Origin: HyVt-105 sp049975425
GTDB lineage: Bacteria > Bacteroidota > Bacteroidia > Bacteroidales > VadinHA17
DNA length: 64,000 nucleotides
Direction of reading: 5' to 3'
Assembly (NCBI GenBank): GCA_049975425.1
Contig: JBNGDI010000016.1
Location: 1 to 64,000 of the forward strand
Both the position numbers and the translations under genes were made by a program. The notes below the pieces were generated by a model. The model saw only the letters and a list, made by a program, of their open reading frames with translations. It was not told the origin of the DNA and searched no databases. Positions within the stretch are counted from its first letter, which is position 1. Every line of letters begins with the position of its first letter. Below are positions 9,581 through 18,787 of the stretch, one piece after another.

Positions 9581-10947
9581 ACATGAAAACCCTTTTGCGC
9601 CCCTGTTTTTTGAAATCATTGATATTGCTGGTATTCCCTGCCGGATTATCCGCCCAGGAAATCATGGTCGATCAAATAGTGGGAGTGGTAGGCGACAATA
9701 TTATCCTGCAATCGGACATTGAGAACCAGTACTATCAAATGCAGGCCCAGGGATATAACGGAAATGCACGGCAAATGAAATGTGAGATTTTCGAAGACCT
9801 CCTGGTGCAGAGGCTTTTCCTGAACCAGGCCATGATTGACAGTATCGAGGTCACCCCGGCCGAGGTGGAAAATGAACTCAACCGGCGTCTTCAGATTTAT
9901 ATCAACCAGATCGGCTCACAGGAACGCCTGGAAGAATATTACAATAAATCCCTTCTGGAGATCAAGGAAACCTTCCGGGAAGTGATCCGCGATCAGCTGC
10001 TGACACAGAGAATGCAGGCTGAACTTTCAAATGATATCAACGTGGTCCCTTCGGAAGTGAGGAATTACTATAAACAGTTGCCGGCCGACAGCATACCGGA
10101 AATTCCTGAACAATATGAAATAAGACAGATCGTAAAAAAACCCAGGATCAGTGAGGAAGCCATTTTTGAGGTAAAAGAAAGGCTGCTGGAACTGAGGGAA
10201 CGGATCGTCCAGGGCGAAAGCTTTTCCACTCTGGCCATCCTGTATTCGGAAGATCCGGGTACCGCCATGAAGGGCGGAGAGCTTGGATTCACCAGCCGGG
10301 GGTCACTGGTCAAGGAATTTGCTGATGTGGCTTTCAGTTTGAAGCAAAACCAGGTATCCCAGATTGTGGAAACCGAATTCGGATACCATATCATCCAGCT
10401 CATCGAACGGAGGGGGGAGCAGGTGAATGTAAGGCATATATTATTGAAGCCCAGAGCCTCTGAAGAAGCAAGCCGGAATGCTGTTGCCGCTCTTGACAGC
10501 CTGGCATCGAGGATCCGCATGGATTCCATCCCGTTTGAAGCGGCAGCCCGGTTTTTCTCCGACGATGAAGATACCCGGCTGAGCGGAGGCATTTTGGTGA
10601 ATCAGTCAACCGGAACCACCCGTTTTACCCTGGAAGAATTCGATCGTCCCACCCGGCAGATCATACAAAACCTGAAACCGGGAGAAGTATCCGATCCATT
10701 TGAAGCCACCGACAAAACCGGAAGGAAAATATACAAGATCATCCAGATAACCCGCATTATCCCTGCCCACCGGGCCAACCTTGACCTGGACTATTCCCTC
10801 ATCCAGAATATGGCCCTGTCAGACAAGAAAAGCCGTCTTCTGAACCAGTGGGTAAGGGATCGTATTGCCGAAACATATATCAGGATTGATCCGTCTTTCC
10901 GTGACTGTGATTTCACCATCAAGGGATGGATCAGAGAAAGTCAGTGA
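9577..10947 (+). CDS. surA: Peptidyl-prolyl isomerase SurA
   Basis: 456 residues with a signal peptide ending near GLSAQ. The SurA N-terminal domain (VDQIVGVVGDNIILQSDIE) is followed by two parvulin domains, starting near residue 176 (EIRQIVKKPRI) and residue 285 (NVRHILLKPRAS), each with a GGELGF or GGIL turn, and a short C-terminal strand. SurA escorts unfolded outer-membrane proteins through the periplasm. The start codon overlaps the upstream lipoprotein stop as ATGA, and the end overlaps the ostA-like gene by 22 bases, which points to tight translational coupling. Confidence 0.92.
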   Translation: MNMKTLLRPCFLKSLILLVFPAGLSAQEIMVDQIVGVVGDNIILQSDIENQYYQMQAQGYNGNARQMKCEIFEDLLVQRLFLNQAMIDSIEVTPAEVENELNRRLQIYINQIGSQERLEEYYNKSLLEIKETFREVIRDQLLTQRMQAELSNDINVVPSEVRNYYKQLPADSIPEIPEQYEIRQIVKKPRISEEAIFEVKERLLELRERIVQGESFSTLAILYSEDPGTAMKGGELGFTSRGSLVKEFADVAFSLKQNQVSQIVETEFGYHIIQLIERRGEQVNVRHILLKPRASEEASRNAVAALDSLASRIRMDSIPFEAAARFFSDDEDTRLSGGILVNQSTGTTRFTLEEFDRPTRQIIQNLKPGEVSDPFEATDKTGRKIYKIIQITRIIPAHRANLDLDYSLIQNMALSDKKSRLLNQWVRDRIAETYIRIDPSFRDCDFTIKGWIRESQ

Positions 10948-12512
10948 TTATACCTGCCCCCGAACCGGCCCGGCTTCCTTGCAGAGCCGGACTATTCAGC
11001 TTCTGCCTGAAGCCTTTCGTCAGGACAATCCCGGCATGGCTGTTGCTGGTCGTTGGCCCGCTGCAGGCTCAGGAAAAAACACGCATTGATATCCTGTACT
11101 CGGAAACCCTTCAGTTCGACAGGCGCATGGGAGAAAATTTCAAGCGGCTGGTGGGCAATGTGAGGCTCCGGCACGAAGAGGCGATCATGTTCTGCGATTC
11201 GGCCCACCTCTATGACCGGGACAACGAGGTACGTGCCTTCGGAAACATTCATGTCAACCAGGGCGACACCCTGCAACTGTACGGCGACAAGCTGACCTAC
11301 CGGGGAGATTCGCGGGTGGCACAGGTAAGAGATAATGTGGTGCTGCGCGACAGGGAATCGGTACTGAAAACCGACCATCTGGATTTCAACCTGGAAACCA
11401 GTATAGGATACTATTTTAACGGGGGGCGCCTGGAAAACGAAGAAAACGTGCTTACCAGCAAGCAGGGTTATTATTACGCCCATGATGAAATATTCTATTA
11501 CAGAGACAGTGTGGTTATGGTCAATCCCGATTACACCATCCACTGCGACACCCTGAAGTACGATACCCGTTATGCCACGGCATATTTCCTGAGCCCCACC
11601 ATCATTCGCGGGGAAGATCTTTATATCTACTGTGAAAACGGATGGTACAACCTGGAACTGGAGCTCTCACAATTCAGCCAGAATGCCTTTATCAGTACCA
11701 GCGAGCAGACCATCCGGGGAGATAGTCTGTTCTACGACCGCGGAAACGGATTCGGAAAAGCCATAGGCAATATTGAGATCAACGACACCACAGAAAATAT
11801 CATACTCAGGGGACATTATGCGGAATACTTTGAAGAACCCGAAAGTTCCCTGGTTACCGATTCCGCCCTGTTTATCCAGTTCTCGGAAACCGACACCCTG
11901 TACCTGCATGCCGATACCCTGACCTCGGAAACCGACAGCCTGGAGAACAGGCTGCTAAGAGCTTTCTATAATATACGAATGTACAGAACCGATTTTCAGG
12001 CTGTTTGCGATTCCCTGGCATATTCTTTTTCCGACTCGGTAATAAGGATGTATCACCAACCCATCATCTGGTCGGATGAAAATCAACTTACCGGTGATTC
12101 CATACAGATCAAGACCCGTAACAGGAAACTCGACCGCATGGAGTTGTTCCGTTCTTCCTTCATCATTTCACAGGAAGATTCCATCCGGTTCAACCAGATC
12201 AAGGGCAAGGATATGACCGGATTTTTCAGGGAAGGGCAGCTGTATCTCATCAGGGTGACCGGTAACGGCGAATCCATATATTATGCCAGGGATGAAACCG
12301 GCATGATAGGCGTGAACAAGGCAGTTTGCAGCAATATAGAAATCTGGGTGGAAGAAGGGAAGGTGCGGAAAATACGCTTTCTTAACTCGCCCGAGGGTAC
12401 ATTTACCCCACCCTTCCGGGTCAGGCCGGAAGAAATGATACTGAAAGGATTCCGGTGGGCCGGAAAACTCCGGCCTGTTGATAGAAACGACCTGTTCAGG
12501 AGAAACAGATAA
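10926..12512 (+). CDS. OstA-like outer-membrane/LPS transport protein
   Basis: 528 residues. An N-terminal hydrophobic segment ending near GPLQAQ (residue 49) is probably a signal sequence with a long leader. The mature protein is a repeated beta-strand pattern of the OstA/LptA type, with runs such as GDKLTYRGDSRVAQVRDNV and CDSAHLYDRDNEVRAFGN. Proteins of this fold carry lipopolysaccharide across the periplasm or form the N-terminal part of LptD. The Bacteroidota versions are usually annotated only as OstA-like. It overlaps surA by 22 bases. The first ATG is used here, but a later start within the leader is possible. Confidence 0.8.
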   Translation: MDQRKSVIIPAPEPARLPCRAGLFSFCLKPFVRTIPAWLLLVVGPLQAQEKTRIDILYSETLQFDRRMGENFKRLVGNVRLRHEEAIMFCDSAHLYDRDNEVRAFGNIHVNQGDTLQLYGDKLTYRGDSRVAQVRDNVVLRDRESVLKTDHLDFNLETSIGYYFNGGRLENEENVLTSKQGYYYAHDEIFYYRDSVVMVNPDYTIHCDTLKYDTRYATAYFLSPTIIRGEDLYIYCENGWYNLELELSQFSQNAFISTSEQTIRGDSLFYDRGNGFGKAIGNIEINDTTENIILRGHYAEYFEEPESSLVTDSALFIQFSETDTLYLHADTLTSETDSLENRLLRAFYNIRMYRTDFQAVCDSLAYSFSDSVIRMYHQPIIWSDENQLTGDSIQIKTRNRKLDRMELFRSSFIISQEDSIRFNQIKGKDMTGFFREGQLYLIRVTGNGESIYYARDETGMIGVNKAVCSNIEIWVEEGKVRKIRFLNSPEGTFTPPFRVRPEEMILKGFRWAGKLRPVDRNDLFRRNR

Positions 12513-12515
12513 AAA

Positions 12516-12534
12516 CGGGGGCCTCATACCCCCG
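12516..12534 (-). terminator. Rho-independent terminator
   Basis: The stem CGGGGG (12516-12521) pairs with CCCCCG (12529-12534) around a seven-base loop. Read on the minus strand it is followed by TTTTT, so it terminates the DUF2795 gene. On the plus strand no T-tract follows, but the hairpin also sits just after the ostA-like stop and could act in both directions. Confidence 0.7.
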
Positions 12535-12544
12535 CCAAAAGGAA

Positions 12545-12766
12545 CTAATATTCGTCTTCGTTAAAAAAGAAATCATCCTTGCTGGGATAATCGGGCCAGA
12601 TATCCTCGATGCTTTCATAGATATCTCCCTCATCCTCTATTTCCTGAAGATTCTCTATCACCTCCAGGGGGGCTCCCGACCGGATAGCATAATCAATCAG
12701 TTCGTCTTTCGTGGCCGGCCAGGGAGCATCTTCCAGCTTTGATGCCAGTTCTAGGGTCCAATACAT
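12545..12766 (-). CDS. DUF2795 domain-containing protein
   Basis: A 73-residue very acidic protein, which I recognise as the small Bacteroidota family carrying DUF2795: MYWTLELASKLEDAPWPATK followed by a helix with ELIDYAIRSGAP, then a strongly acidic tail ending FFFNEDEY. No signal or membrane segment. Function unknown. It has its own terminator immediately downstream and a roughly 80-base AT-rich gap upstream, so it could be transcribed alone. Confidence 0.75.
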   Translation of the reverse strand: MYWTLELASKLEDAPWPATKDELIDYAIRSGAPLEVIENLQEIEDEGDIYESIEDIWPDYPSKDDFFFNEDEY

Positions 12767-12846
12767 ATACCAGGATCAATTAGTTTTACATAGTTCTTAA
12801 CCGGTCGCGTTAAAAGCCTGCAAATATATAAATAAAAAATTCTTAA

Positions 12847-13395
12847 TTACAAGGCCGGAGACCATGGAATTTCATCCGCACCCAGTTCGGAAGATAATTT
12901 CCTGGATAATACGAATAAATAATCGGATAACCGGTTCAGATAGGACATCACCCGGTCAGGATGTTTTATGCCGGCATTCAGCCGCCACGCATTTCGTTCG
13001 GCCCTCCGGCACACGTTCCTGGTAATATGGATATACGATACCACCGGATGTCCTCCGGGAAGTATGAAAGAAGATAGAGAAGGAAGGGTTTCTTCCATGG
13101 CATCGATCCGTTCTTCCAGAAAAGCTATATCACCCGCTTCAATATGTGGGATCGGCCGCCCGCAATCATCACAGTCGGCAGCCAGGATGGAAGCACAGAT
13201 CATGAGCCGGTCCTGTACCTGCAGCAGGTCCTTTTTGTGGTTTTCACTGATATTCTGATCCCTGATCAGTCCCAGCCATGATATCAGTTCATCGATGGTT
13301 CCGTATGCTTCAATCCGTTCATGATGTTTGGGCACACGTTTTCCGCCGATGAGGGAAGTCATCCCCTCATCACCGGTTCTGGTATAAATTTTCAT
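12847..13395 (-). CDS. PduO-type cob(I)alamin adenosyltransferase
   Basis: 182 residues, the typical size of PduO-type ATP:cob(I)alamin adenosyltransferases, which make adenosylcobalamin from ATP. The ATP-binding N-terminus MKIYTRTGDEGMTSLIGGKR is intact. The cobalamin-side helix contains RNVCRRAERNAW, followed by YLNRLSDYLFVLSR, the family signature. No other cobalamin genes are nearby. It starts 11 bases after the ABC ATPase stop, so it is likely co-transcribed with it. Confidence 0.92.
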   Translation of the reverse strand: MKIYTRTGDEGMTSLIGGKRVPKHHERIEAYGTIDELISWLGLIRDQNISENHKKDLLQVQDRLMICASILAADCDDCGRPIPHIEAGDIAFLEERIDAMEETLPSLSSFILPGGHPVVSYIHITRNVCRRAERNAWRLNAGIKHPDRVMSYLNRLSDYLFVLSRKLSSELGADEIPWSPAL

Positions 13396-13406
13396 TTCCT
13401 GAGATT

Positions 13407-14114
13407 TTATGCCTTCACCTTTTTCATACGCTCATTGGCCTGGTCCGATTCAATGTAACCATCCATCAGGCGGATGATGCGGTCGGCGTGCCGGGCAATA
13501 TCCTCTTCGTGGGTTACCACAATCACCGTGTTCCCCAGGGCATGGATCTCGTCGAAAAGATTCATGATATCCACCGAGGTCTTTGAATCCAGGTTTCCGG
13601 TGGGCTCATCTGCCAGAATAATGGATGGATGATTCACCAGTGCCCTGGCCACGGCAACCCTCTGACGCTGGCCCCCCGACAGTTCATTGGGCCGGTGGCT
13701 GATCCGGTCGCCAAGACCCACACTCTCCATCACCTCAAGAGCCCTCTTTTCACGCTCGGCACGCGACAAACCGGCATATACCAGCGGAAGCGTGACATTT
13801 TCCAGTGCAGTATAACGCGGAAGGAGGTTAAATGTTTGAAAAACGAAACCTATTTCCCGGTTTCTGATCTCAGCCAGTCGGTTGTCATCCATCTTGCTCA
13901 CGTCTTTCCCGTTCAGGAAATAGGACCCCGACGTAGGGGTATCAAGGCATCCCAGAATGTTCATCAGGGTGGATTTTCCGCTTCCGGAAGGGCCCATGAT
14001 GGCCACATATTCGTTCTTCTTAATTTCCAGAGTGATCGATTGCAGCGCCTTCACCACAATGGTCCCGATATGATAGTCTTTTACCAGATCATTCAGATGG
14101 ATCAGTTTTTCCAT
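13407..14114 (-). CDS. ABC transporter ATP-binding protein (MacB/LolD type)
   Basis: 235 residues. Walker A is GPSGSGKST near residue 41, the Q-loop region reads GFVFQTFNLLPRYTALENV, the signature is LSGGQRQRVAVARAL, and Walker B runs into ADEPTGNLDS. This subfamily powers MacB/LolCDE/FtsX-like permeases for lipoproteins, peptides or macrolides. No permease gene is adjacent, so the partner must be elsewhere. The neighbour downstream is the cobalamin adenosyltransferase, which gives no functional clue. Confidence 0.9.
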   Translation of the reverse strand: MEKLIHLNDLVKDYHIGTIVVKALQSITLEIKKNEYVAIMGPSGSGKSTLMNILGCLDTPTSGSYFLNGKDVSKMDDNRLAEIRNREIGFVFQTFNLLPRYTALENVTLPLVYAGLSRAEREKRALEVMESVGLGDRISHRPNELSGGQRQRVAVARALVNHPSIILADEPTGNLDSKTSVDIMNLFDEIHALGNTVIVVTHEEDIARHADRIIRLMDGYIESDQANERMKKVKA

Positions 14115-14182
14115 TTTTCAGTGTATTTTGAGTGTACGAAAATAATCGAAACATACGTAATAAAAAAACAGGAAACATAGGA

Positions 14183-14980
14183 TCAGAACCTGATCCTGAC
14201 ATGCTGCCCCGGTAATCCCTTCCGCAGGAACACCACCCCCGCCCTGAACAGGTCAAGGCTCAGGGTAACCCTCGTATCGGCAATAATTTTCTTCCATGCA
14301 CGGGTCATACCCCTGCTCCAGTATATATCATCAAAAACAAGAACGCCTTCCTCTCCGCACCGGCCTGCTATGGCATCAAAATATTTCAGGGTGGCTTCCT
14401 CCCGGTGATTTCCGTCGATAAAAGCAAAATCCACCGTACCCATCTTTTCGAGCAATTCAGGCAGCTTTTCGTCAAAATCCCCCGCCATCACCTGTACAAA
14501 TCCGTAACCCGCCTTCTCCAGTTTCCTTTTCGCCAGTTCTGCAAGTTCCTTGCGCCCTTCCACGGTATAAAAAGGGATCTCTCCCGATGCCGCCGCCAGG
14601 TAAAGGGTACTGATCCCTCCGCCAGTTCCCAGTTCAAGCAGAGAACGCGGTCTGAAATACTTCACCAGCCTGAACAACAATCTCCCCGTTTTCCGGTCCA
14701 CTCCCATCCTCCTGAGCATTTTGCCGGTTCTTATTGTCGGTTGCTTCCCGTAGGAAGAACCCGCCCCGCAATCATCCGTAATCATGAGACCCGTTTCCCC
14801 CCCTGTTTTATTCCACAGGGATTCAATTTTTTTGTATTCTGTGTACTTTTTTTTGTCGTTCAGCACCCGGGTGATCAGATCGAACAGAAAAGGGGAATGA
14901 ATACCATGGCCGAACCGGTGCCTGCTGAAAAACACGTATTTCAGGTAATTCCATCCATGCCAGACCCTTCGTTCAAACAT
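14183..14980 (-). CDS. Class I SAM-dependent (O-)methyltransferase
   Basis: 265 residues. After an N-terminal helical part, the SAM-binding loop is LLELGTGGGISTLYLA and the acidic residue closing the second strand is in YTVEGRKEL. The later motifs FAFIDGNHREE and VLVFDDIYWSRGM resemble metal-dependent O-methyltransferases. The substrate is unknown. It is divergent from recG. The recG frame is open far upstream, antisense to this gene, but that part is not protein-like and this gene is the better call. Confidence 0.82.
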   Translation of the reverse strand: MFERRVWHGWNYLKYVFFSRHRFGHGIHSPFLFDLITRVLNDKKKYTEYKKIESLWNKTGGETGLMITDDCGAGSSYGKQPTIRTGKMLRRMGVDRKTGRLLFRLVKYFRPRSLLELGTGGGISTLYLAAASGEIPFYTVEGRKELAELAKRKLEKAGYGFVQVMAGDFDEKLPELLEKMGTVDFAFIDGNHREEATLKYFDAIAGRCGEEGVLVFDDIYWSRGMTRAWKKIIADTRVTLSLDLFRAGVVFLRKGLPGQHVRIRF

Positions 14981-15088
14981 ACCGGCGCTTCCTGTTTTTT
15001 CCCGTGTGGGGAAAGTGATAATCCGCCCGCAAAATTACTTTTTTCCGTAAAGATATTTTTCGATATTTATTGCCGCAAACCCGACCGC

Positions 15089-17194
15089 ATGCAAAACCTC
15101 TGCCAGAGGGATATCAAATACCTTCCGGGAGTGGGCCCGAAACGGGCCGAATGGCTGGAAAAGGAACTGAATATACGTACCTTTGCCGACCTGCTGTATT
15201 ATTTCCCCTACAAATATGCCGACAGGACCCGTTTCTACAAAATTTCGGAGATCCATCCCGATTTGCCCCACGTACAGATCAGGGGCCGTTTCACCTGGTT
15301 CGGGTTTGCCGGTGACCCACGGCGCAAAAGATTCGTGGCCCGGTTCGCCGACGAAACCGGCAGTGTGGAGGTAATATGGTTCCGGGGGCTCCGCTGGATA
15401 CAGAATGCCTATCAAACCGACAGGGAATATGTGCTGTTCGGCAAACCTACCGTATTCAACCGCCAGATCAACCTGGTACATCCCGAGGTGGAAGAAGCCT
15501 CGGCCTATGATAAAAGTTTGACCCGGGCCCTGCAGCCTTTTTACAGCACCACCGAAAAACTGAAAAACAACTTCATCAGTTCCAAAACCATACAGAAACT
15601 GATGAACAACCTGTTTGAACAGATAGGACCAAATATACAGGAAACCCTTCCGTCGTACCTGCTGGAAGAAACGGGCCTGATGCCCCTGCCCGAAGCGCTG
15701 CTGAATATTCATTTCCCGGAGTCTCCCCGGCTGCTCAGCCGGGCCCGCTACCGCCTGAAATTCGAAGAGCTTTTTCTCATCCAGCTCAGCCTTCTGCAGT
15801 CGCGGAAAATCAGGACCAGGAAAACCGAAGGATTTGTATTTTCCCGGGTGGGTGACTCCCTCAATGAATTCTATGAAAACCACCTTCCTTTTGAACTGAC
15901 GAAAGCACAGAAAAGGGTTATCAGAGAAATCAGGAAAGATATGGGTTCGGGCAGGCAGATGAACAGGTTGCTCCAGGGAGATGTGGGAAGCGGCAAAACC
16001 CTGGTTGCCCTGATGAGCATGCTGATTGCCCGCGACAATGGTTACCAGTCGTGCCTGATGGCCCCCACCGAGATACTGGCCGCCCAGCATTACCGTACCC
16101 TGAAGAACTTCCTGGGAAACATGAATGTACAGGTCGACCTGCTGACGGGATCAACCCGGAAGAAGGACCGGGAAACCATTCAGGAGGACCTGGTTTCGGG
16201 AAAAACAGATATCCTGGTGGGAACCCATGCCCTGATAGAGGAAACCGTCCGGTTCAGCCGTCTGGGACTGGCCGTGATCGATGAACAGCACCGCTTCGGG
16301 GTGGCACAGCGCGCCAGCCTGTGGAAAAAGAACGAACGGCCGCCACATGTGCTGGTCATGACAGCCACCCCCATCCCCCGCACCCTGGCCATGACCCTGT
16401 ACGGCGACCTGGACATTTCGGTAATCGACGAACTGCCCCCCGGAAGAAAGCCCGTTAAAACTCTGCATTATTATGATTCACAGCGGCTCAGAATGTTCGG
16501 GTTCCTGAAAAAGCAAATTGCCGAAGGCCGCCAGGTATATGTGGTATATCCCCTGATCAGTGAATCGGAAAAAATGGATTACAAGGACCTGGAAGACGGT
16601 TACGAAAGCATATGCAGGGCGTTTCCCCCACCCGATTATGCGGTGAGCGTGGTGCATGGCAGAATGAAGCCGGCCGAAAAGGACAAAGCCATGAATCATT
16701 TTATTGCCGGGAGAACCCACATCATGGTAGCCACCACCGTGATCGAAGTGGGAGTGGACGTGCCCAATGCCAGCGTTATGGTGATTGAAAGCGCCGAACG
16801 GTTCGGGCTTTCCCAGCTCCACCAGCTCAGAGGCCGGGTAGGTAGGGGTGCCGACCAGTCATACTGTATTATGATGACTTCGTTTGAACTGAGCCGGGAG
16901 GCAAGGATGCGCATCGAAACCATGGTAAGGACCAACGATGGTTTTGAAATTGCAGAAGCCGACCTGAAGCTCAGAGGCCCGGGCAACCTCGAAGGAACCC
17001 AGCAGAGCGGCATCCCCTTCACCCTGCGGATCGCCGACCTGGGCAAAGACGGACAGCTTCTGCAGTACGCCCGCGATACTGCGGAAAAAATACTGGCCGC
17101 AGACCCGGAACTGAACTCTCCGGAAAACAGGATGCTGCTTGAAACCCTTCGAAGGAACCAGAAGGAATATATGAACTGGAGCATGATCAGCTGA
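15089..17194 (+). CDS. recG: ATP-dependent DNA helicase RecG
   Basis: 701 residues, normal for RecG, the branch-migration helicase that reverses stalled forks. The wedge/OB region covers roughly residues 1-250 (with YLPGVGPKRAEWLEKELN at the start). Helicase motifs are GDVGSGKTLVAL (Walker A), VIDEQHRFG (DEQH box), MTATPIPRTLAM and RVGRG, then the RecG-specific C-terminal part. The frame is open far upstream, but the ATG at 15089 begins exactly at the conserved N-terminus. Confidence 0.94.
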   Translation: MQNLCQRDIKYLPGVGPKRAEWLEKELNIRTFADLLYYFPYKYADRTRFYKISEIHPDLPHVQIRGRFTWFGFAGDPRRKRFVARFADETGSVEVIWFRGLRWIQNAYQTDREYVLFGKPTVFNRQINLVHPEVEEASAYDKSLTRALQPFYSTTEKLKNNFISSKTIQKLMNNLFEQIGPNIQETLPSYLLEETGLMPLPEALLNIHFPESPRLLSRARYRLKFEELFLIQLSLLQSRKIRTRKTEGFVFSRVGDSLNEFYENHLPFELTKAQKRVIREIRKDMGSGRQMNRLLQGDVGSGKTLVALMSMLIARDNGYQSCLMAPTEILAAQHYRTLKNFLGNMNVQVDLLTGSTRKKDRETIQEDLVSGKTDILVGTHALIEETVRFSRLGLAVIDEQHRFGVAQRASLWKKNERPPHVLVMTATPIPRTLAMTLYGDLDISVIDELPPGRKPVKTLHYYDSQRLRMFGFLKKQIAEGRQVYVVYPLISESEKMDYKDLEDGYESICRAFPPPDYAVSVVHGRMKPAEKDKAMNHFIAGRTHIMVATTVIEVGVDVPNASVMVIESAERFGLSQLHQLRGRVGRGADQSYCIMMTSFELSREARMRIETMVRTNDGFEIAEADLKLRGPGNLEGTQQSGIPFTLRIADLGKDGQLLQYARDTAEKILAADPELNSPENRMLLETLRRNQKEYMNWSMIS

Positions 17195-17311
17195 AAAACA
17201 ACATATAAGCGGAACGGTAGTGAAAAACCCTTTCATCCCAATATACCGGTTGTTTTTGGCTTATTTAAAATCATAATAAATTGGATTTCCACATCCAAAA
17301 CCTGACAAAAA

Positions 17312-17335
17312 GCAGGCAGAAAAATCTGCACCTGC
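17312..17335. promoter_or_regulatory. Inverted repeat upstream of the rnf operon
   Basis: GCAGG CAGA (17312-17320) pairs with TCTG (17325-17328) and CCTGC (17331-17335), with a two-base CA bulge. It lies between recG and the rseC-like gene, directly upstream of a -7-like box. It could be an operator, a weak recG terminator or an mRNA hairpin; no long T-tract follows at once. Confidence 0.35.
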
Positions 17336-17337
17336 TA

Positions 17338-17345
17338 TAAATTTG
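17338..17345 (+). promoter_or_regulatory. -7 promoter box for the rnf operon
   Basis: TAAATTTG matches the Bacteroidota -7 consensus TAnnTTTG exactly and lies 35 bases before the rseC-like start. No TTTG -33 box is found at the usual spacing, so the promoter may be activator dependent. Confidence 0.45.
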
Positions 17346-17379
17346 TGCTTTTTAATCAGTGATCAGGAGTGTTTGCGTG

Positions 17380-17796
17380 ATGGCTGAAATGATTGAACAT
17401 ACAGGTATTGTCAGGGAGATAGGCCCGGATGGGCTGAAGGTCAGGATCCTGTTCGAACCGGCCTGTTCCGCATGCCATGCCCGGGAGATCTGCGAAGCCG
17501 GCAGCTCCCGAGAAAAAGAAATCACCATCAGGGAATGGCAGGGAAATTTTCACCCGGGAGAACAGGTGCAGGTAATGATTACCGAATCGCTCGGGCTAAA
17601 AGCCCTTTTTTACAGCTATATTTTACCATTTATCCTGGTGCTGCTCTGTCTGGTGGTTCTCACAGCCGGCGGTGCCCGTGAATGGCTGGCCGGTGTACTC
17701 TCCCTGTCGGTGCTGGTGCCGTATTACCTGATCCTGTATGTGCTGAGAAAACGGATAGACCGGGTGTTCAGCTTCTCAGTATCCAGGTTAACATAA
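17380..17796 (+). CDS. SoxR-reducing system RseC-family protein
   Basis: 138 residues. A small N-terminal domain contains the cysteine cluster CSACHAREIC plus an upstream beta-strand region. Two transmembrane segments follow at about residues 75-95 and 100-120. RseC-family proteins sit with Rnf complexes and help use or keep reduced the Fe-S partner. It is the first gene of the rnf operon. The ATG at 17380 has AGGAG at 17365-17369; a GTG at 17359 is an alternative start. Confidence 0.82.
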   Translation: MAEMIEHTGIVREIGPDGLKVRILFEPACSACHAREICEAGSSREKEITIREWQGNFHPGEQVQVMITESLGLKALFYSYILPFILVLLCLVVLTAGGAREWLAGVLSLSVLVPYYLILYVLRKRIDRVFSFSVSRLT

Positions 17797-17809
17797 ACAT
17801 AATGACCAC

Positions 17810-18775
17810 ATGAACTCGATCATTCTCATTACCGTCATTACCCTGAGCGCCATCGGCACCGCTGCGGCCCTGATACTCTATTTCGTGGCAAGGAAGTTCC
17901 GGGTGCATGAAGACCCCCGGATAGACGAAGTGGAAGCCGTTTTGCCGGCCGCCAACTGTGGGGGGTGCGGATACCCGGGATGCCGGAATTTCGCCGAAGC
18001 CCTGGTCAAATCTGATTCATTCGAAGGGCTGTTCTGCCCGGTAGGCGGGAACGAAGTCATGGCAAAAGTGGCCGAAATACTGGGGCGTGAAGCCGTTACC
18101 CAGGCTCCCCTGGTAGCCGTGGTGCGCTGCAATGGTTCGCCTGAGAACCGGCCGAAAACCAGTGTGTACGATGGCCCGATGACGTGCGCCATTGCCCATG
18201 CCCTGTATACGGGCGAATCGGAATGCCCGTACGGATGCCTGGGATACGGCGATTGCGTGGAGGCCTGTACCTTCGATGCCATGTATATGGACCCGGAAAC
18301 CAGCCTGCCGGTGGTCATCGATAATAAATGTACCGCCTGCGGAGCCTGTGTGGAAGCCTGCCCGCGCGATATCATTGAACTCAGAAAAAAGAACCCGAAA
18401 GACCGGAAAATATTCGTATGCTGTATCAATGAAGAGAAAGGAGCCGTTGCGCGGAAAAACTGCAAGGTGGCCTGCATCGGTTGCGGTGCCTGCGTAAAGG
18501 TTTGCCCCTTCGATGCCATCACCCTGGAGAATAACCTGGCCTACATTGATGCTGAAAAATGCCGGCTCTGCCGCAAGTGTGCCCCCGTTTGCCCCACCAA
18601 TTCCATTCTCGAGATCAACTTCCCGGAAAAGAAAATGGTAGTGAAAGGGCAGGAGAAAAAAGATACAAAAGAAGGCAGCGGGAAAGAAGAAAAAGTGGCA
18701 GCATCCGGCAGTGAGCAGAAAGAAAGCGGAGAAGAAAGCAAAAAGGATATAGAATCGAATTCGTCAAATAAATAA
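17810..18775 (+). CDS. rnfB: Rnf electron transport complex subunit B
   Basis: 321 residues. An N-terminal membrane anchor (about 1-25) is followed by the Fe-S cluster module NCGGCGYPGCRNFAEAL. Several four-cysteine ferredoxin motifs come next, including CTACGACVEACP, CIGCGACVKVCP and CRLCRKCAPVCP. RnfB receives electrons from ferredoxin. The C-terminal 45 residues are a charged, low-complexity K/E/S-rich tail that is probably disordered. It lies 13 bases after the rseC-like gene. Confidence 0.95.
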   Translation: MNSIILITVITLSAIGTAAALILYFVARKFRVHEDPRIDEVEAVLPAANCGGCGYPGCRNFAEALVKSDSFEGLFCPVGGNEVMAKVAEILGREAVTQAPLVAVVRCNGSPENRPKTSVYDGPMTCAIAHALYTGESECPYGCLGYGDCVEACTFDAMYMDPETSLPVVIDNKCTACGACVEACPRDIIELRKKNPKDRKIFVCCINEEKGAVARKNCKVACIGCGACVKVCPFDAITLENNLAYIDAEKCRLCRKCAPVCPTNSILEINFPEKKMVVKGQEKKDTKEGSGKEEKVAASGSEQKESGEESKKDIESNSSNK

Positions 18776-18787
18776 AACAGACGCACC

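Noticed and set aside
14405..15088. Upstream in-frame extension of recG
   Set aside because: Antisense to a good methyltransferase gene and without RecG homology; the conserved RecG N-terminus begins at 15089.
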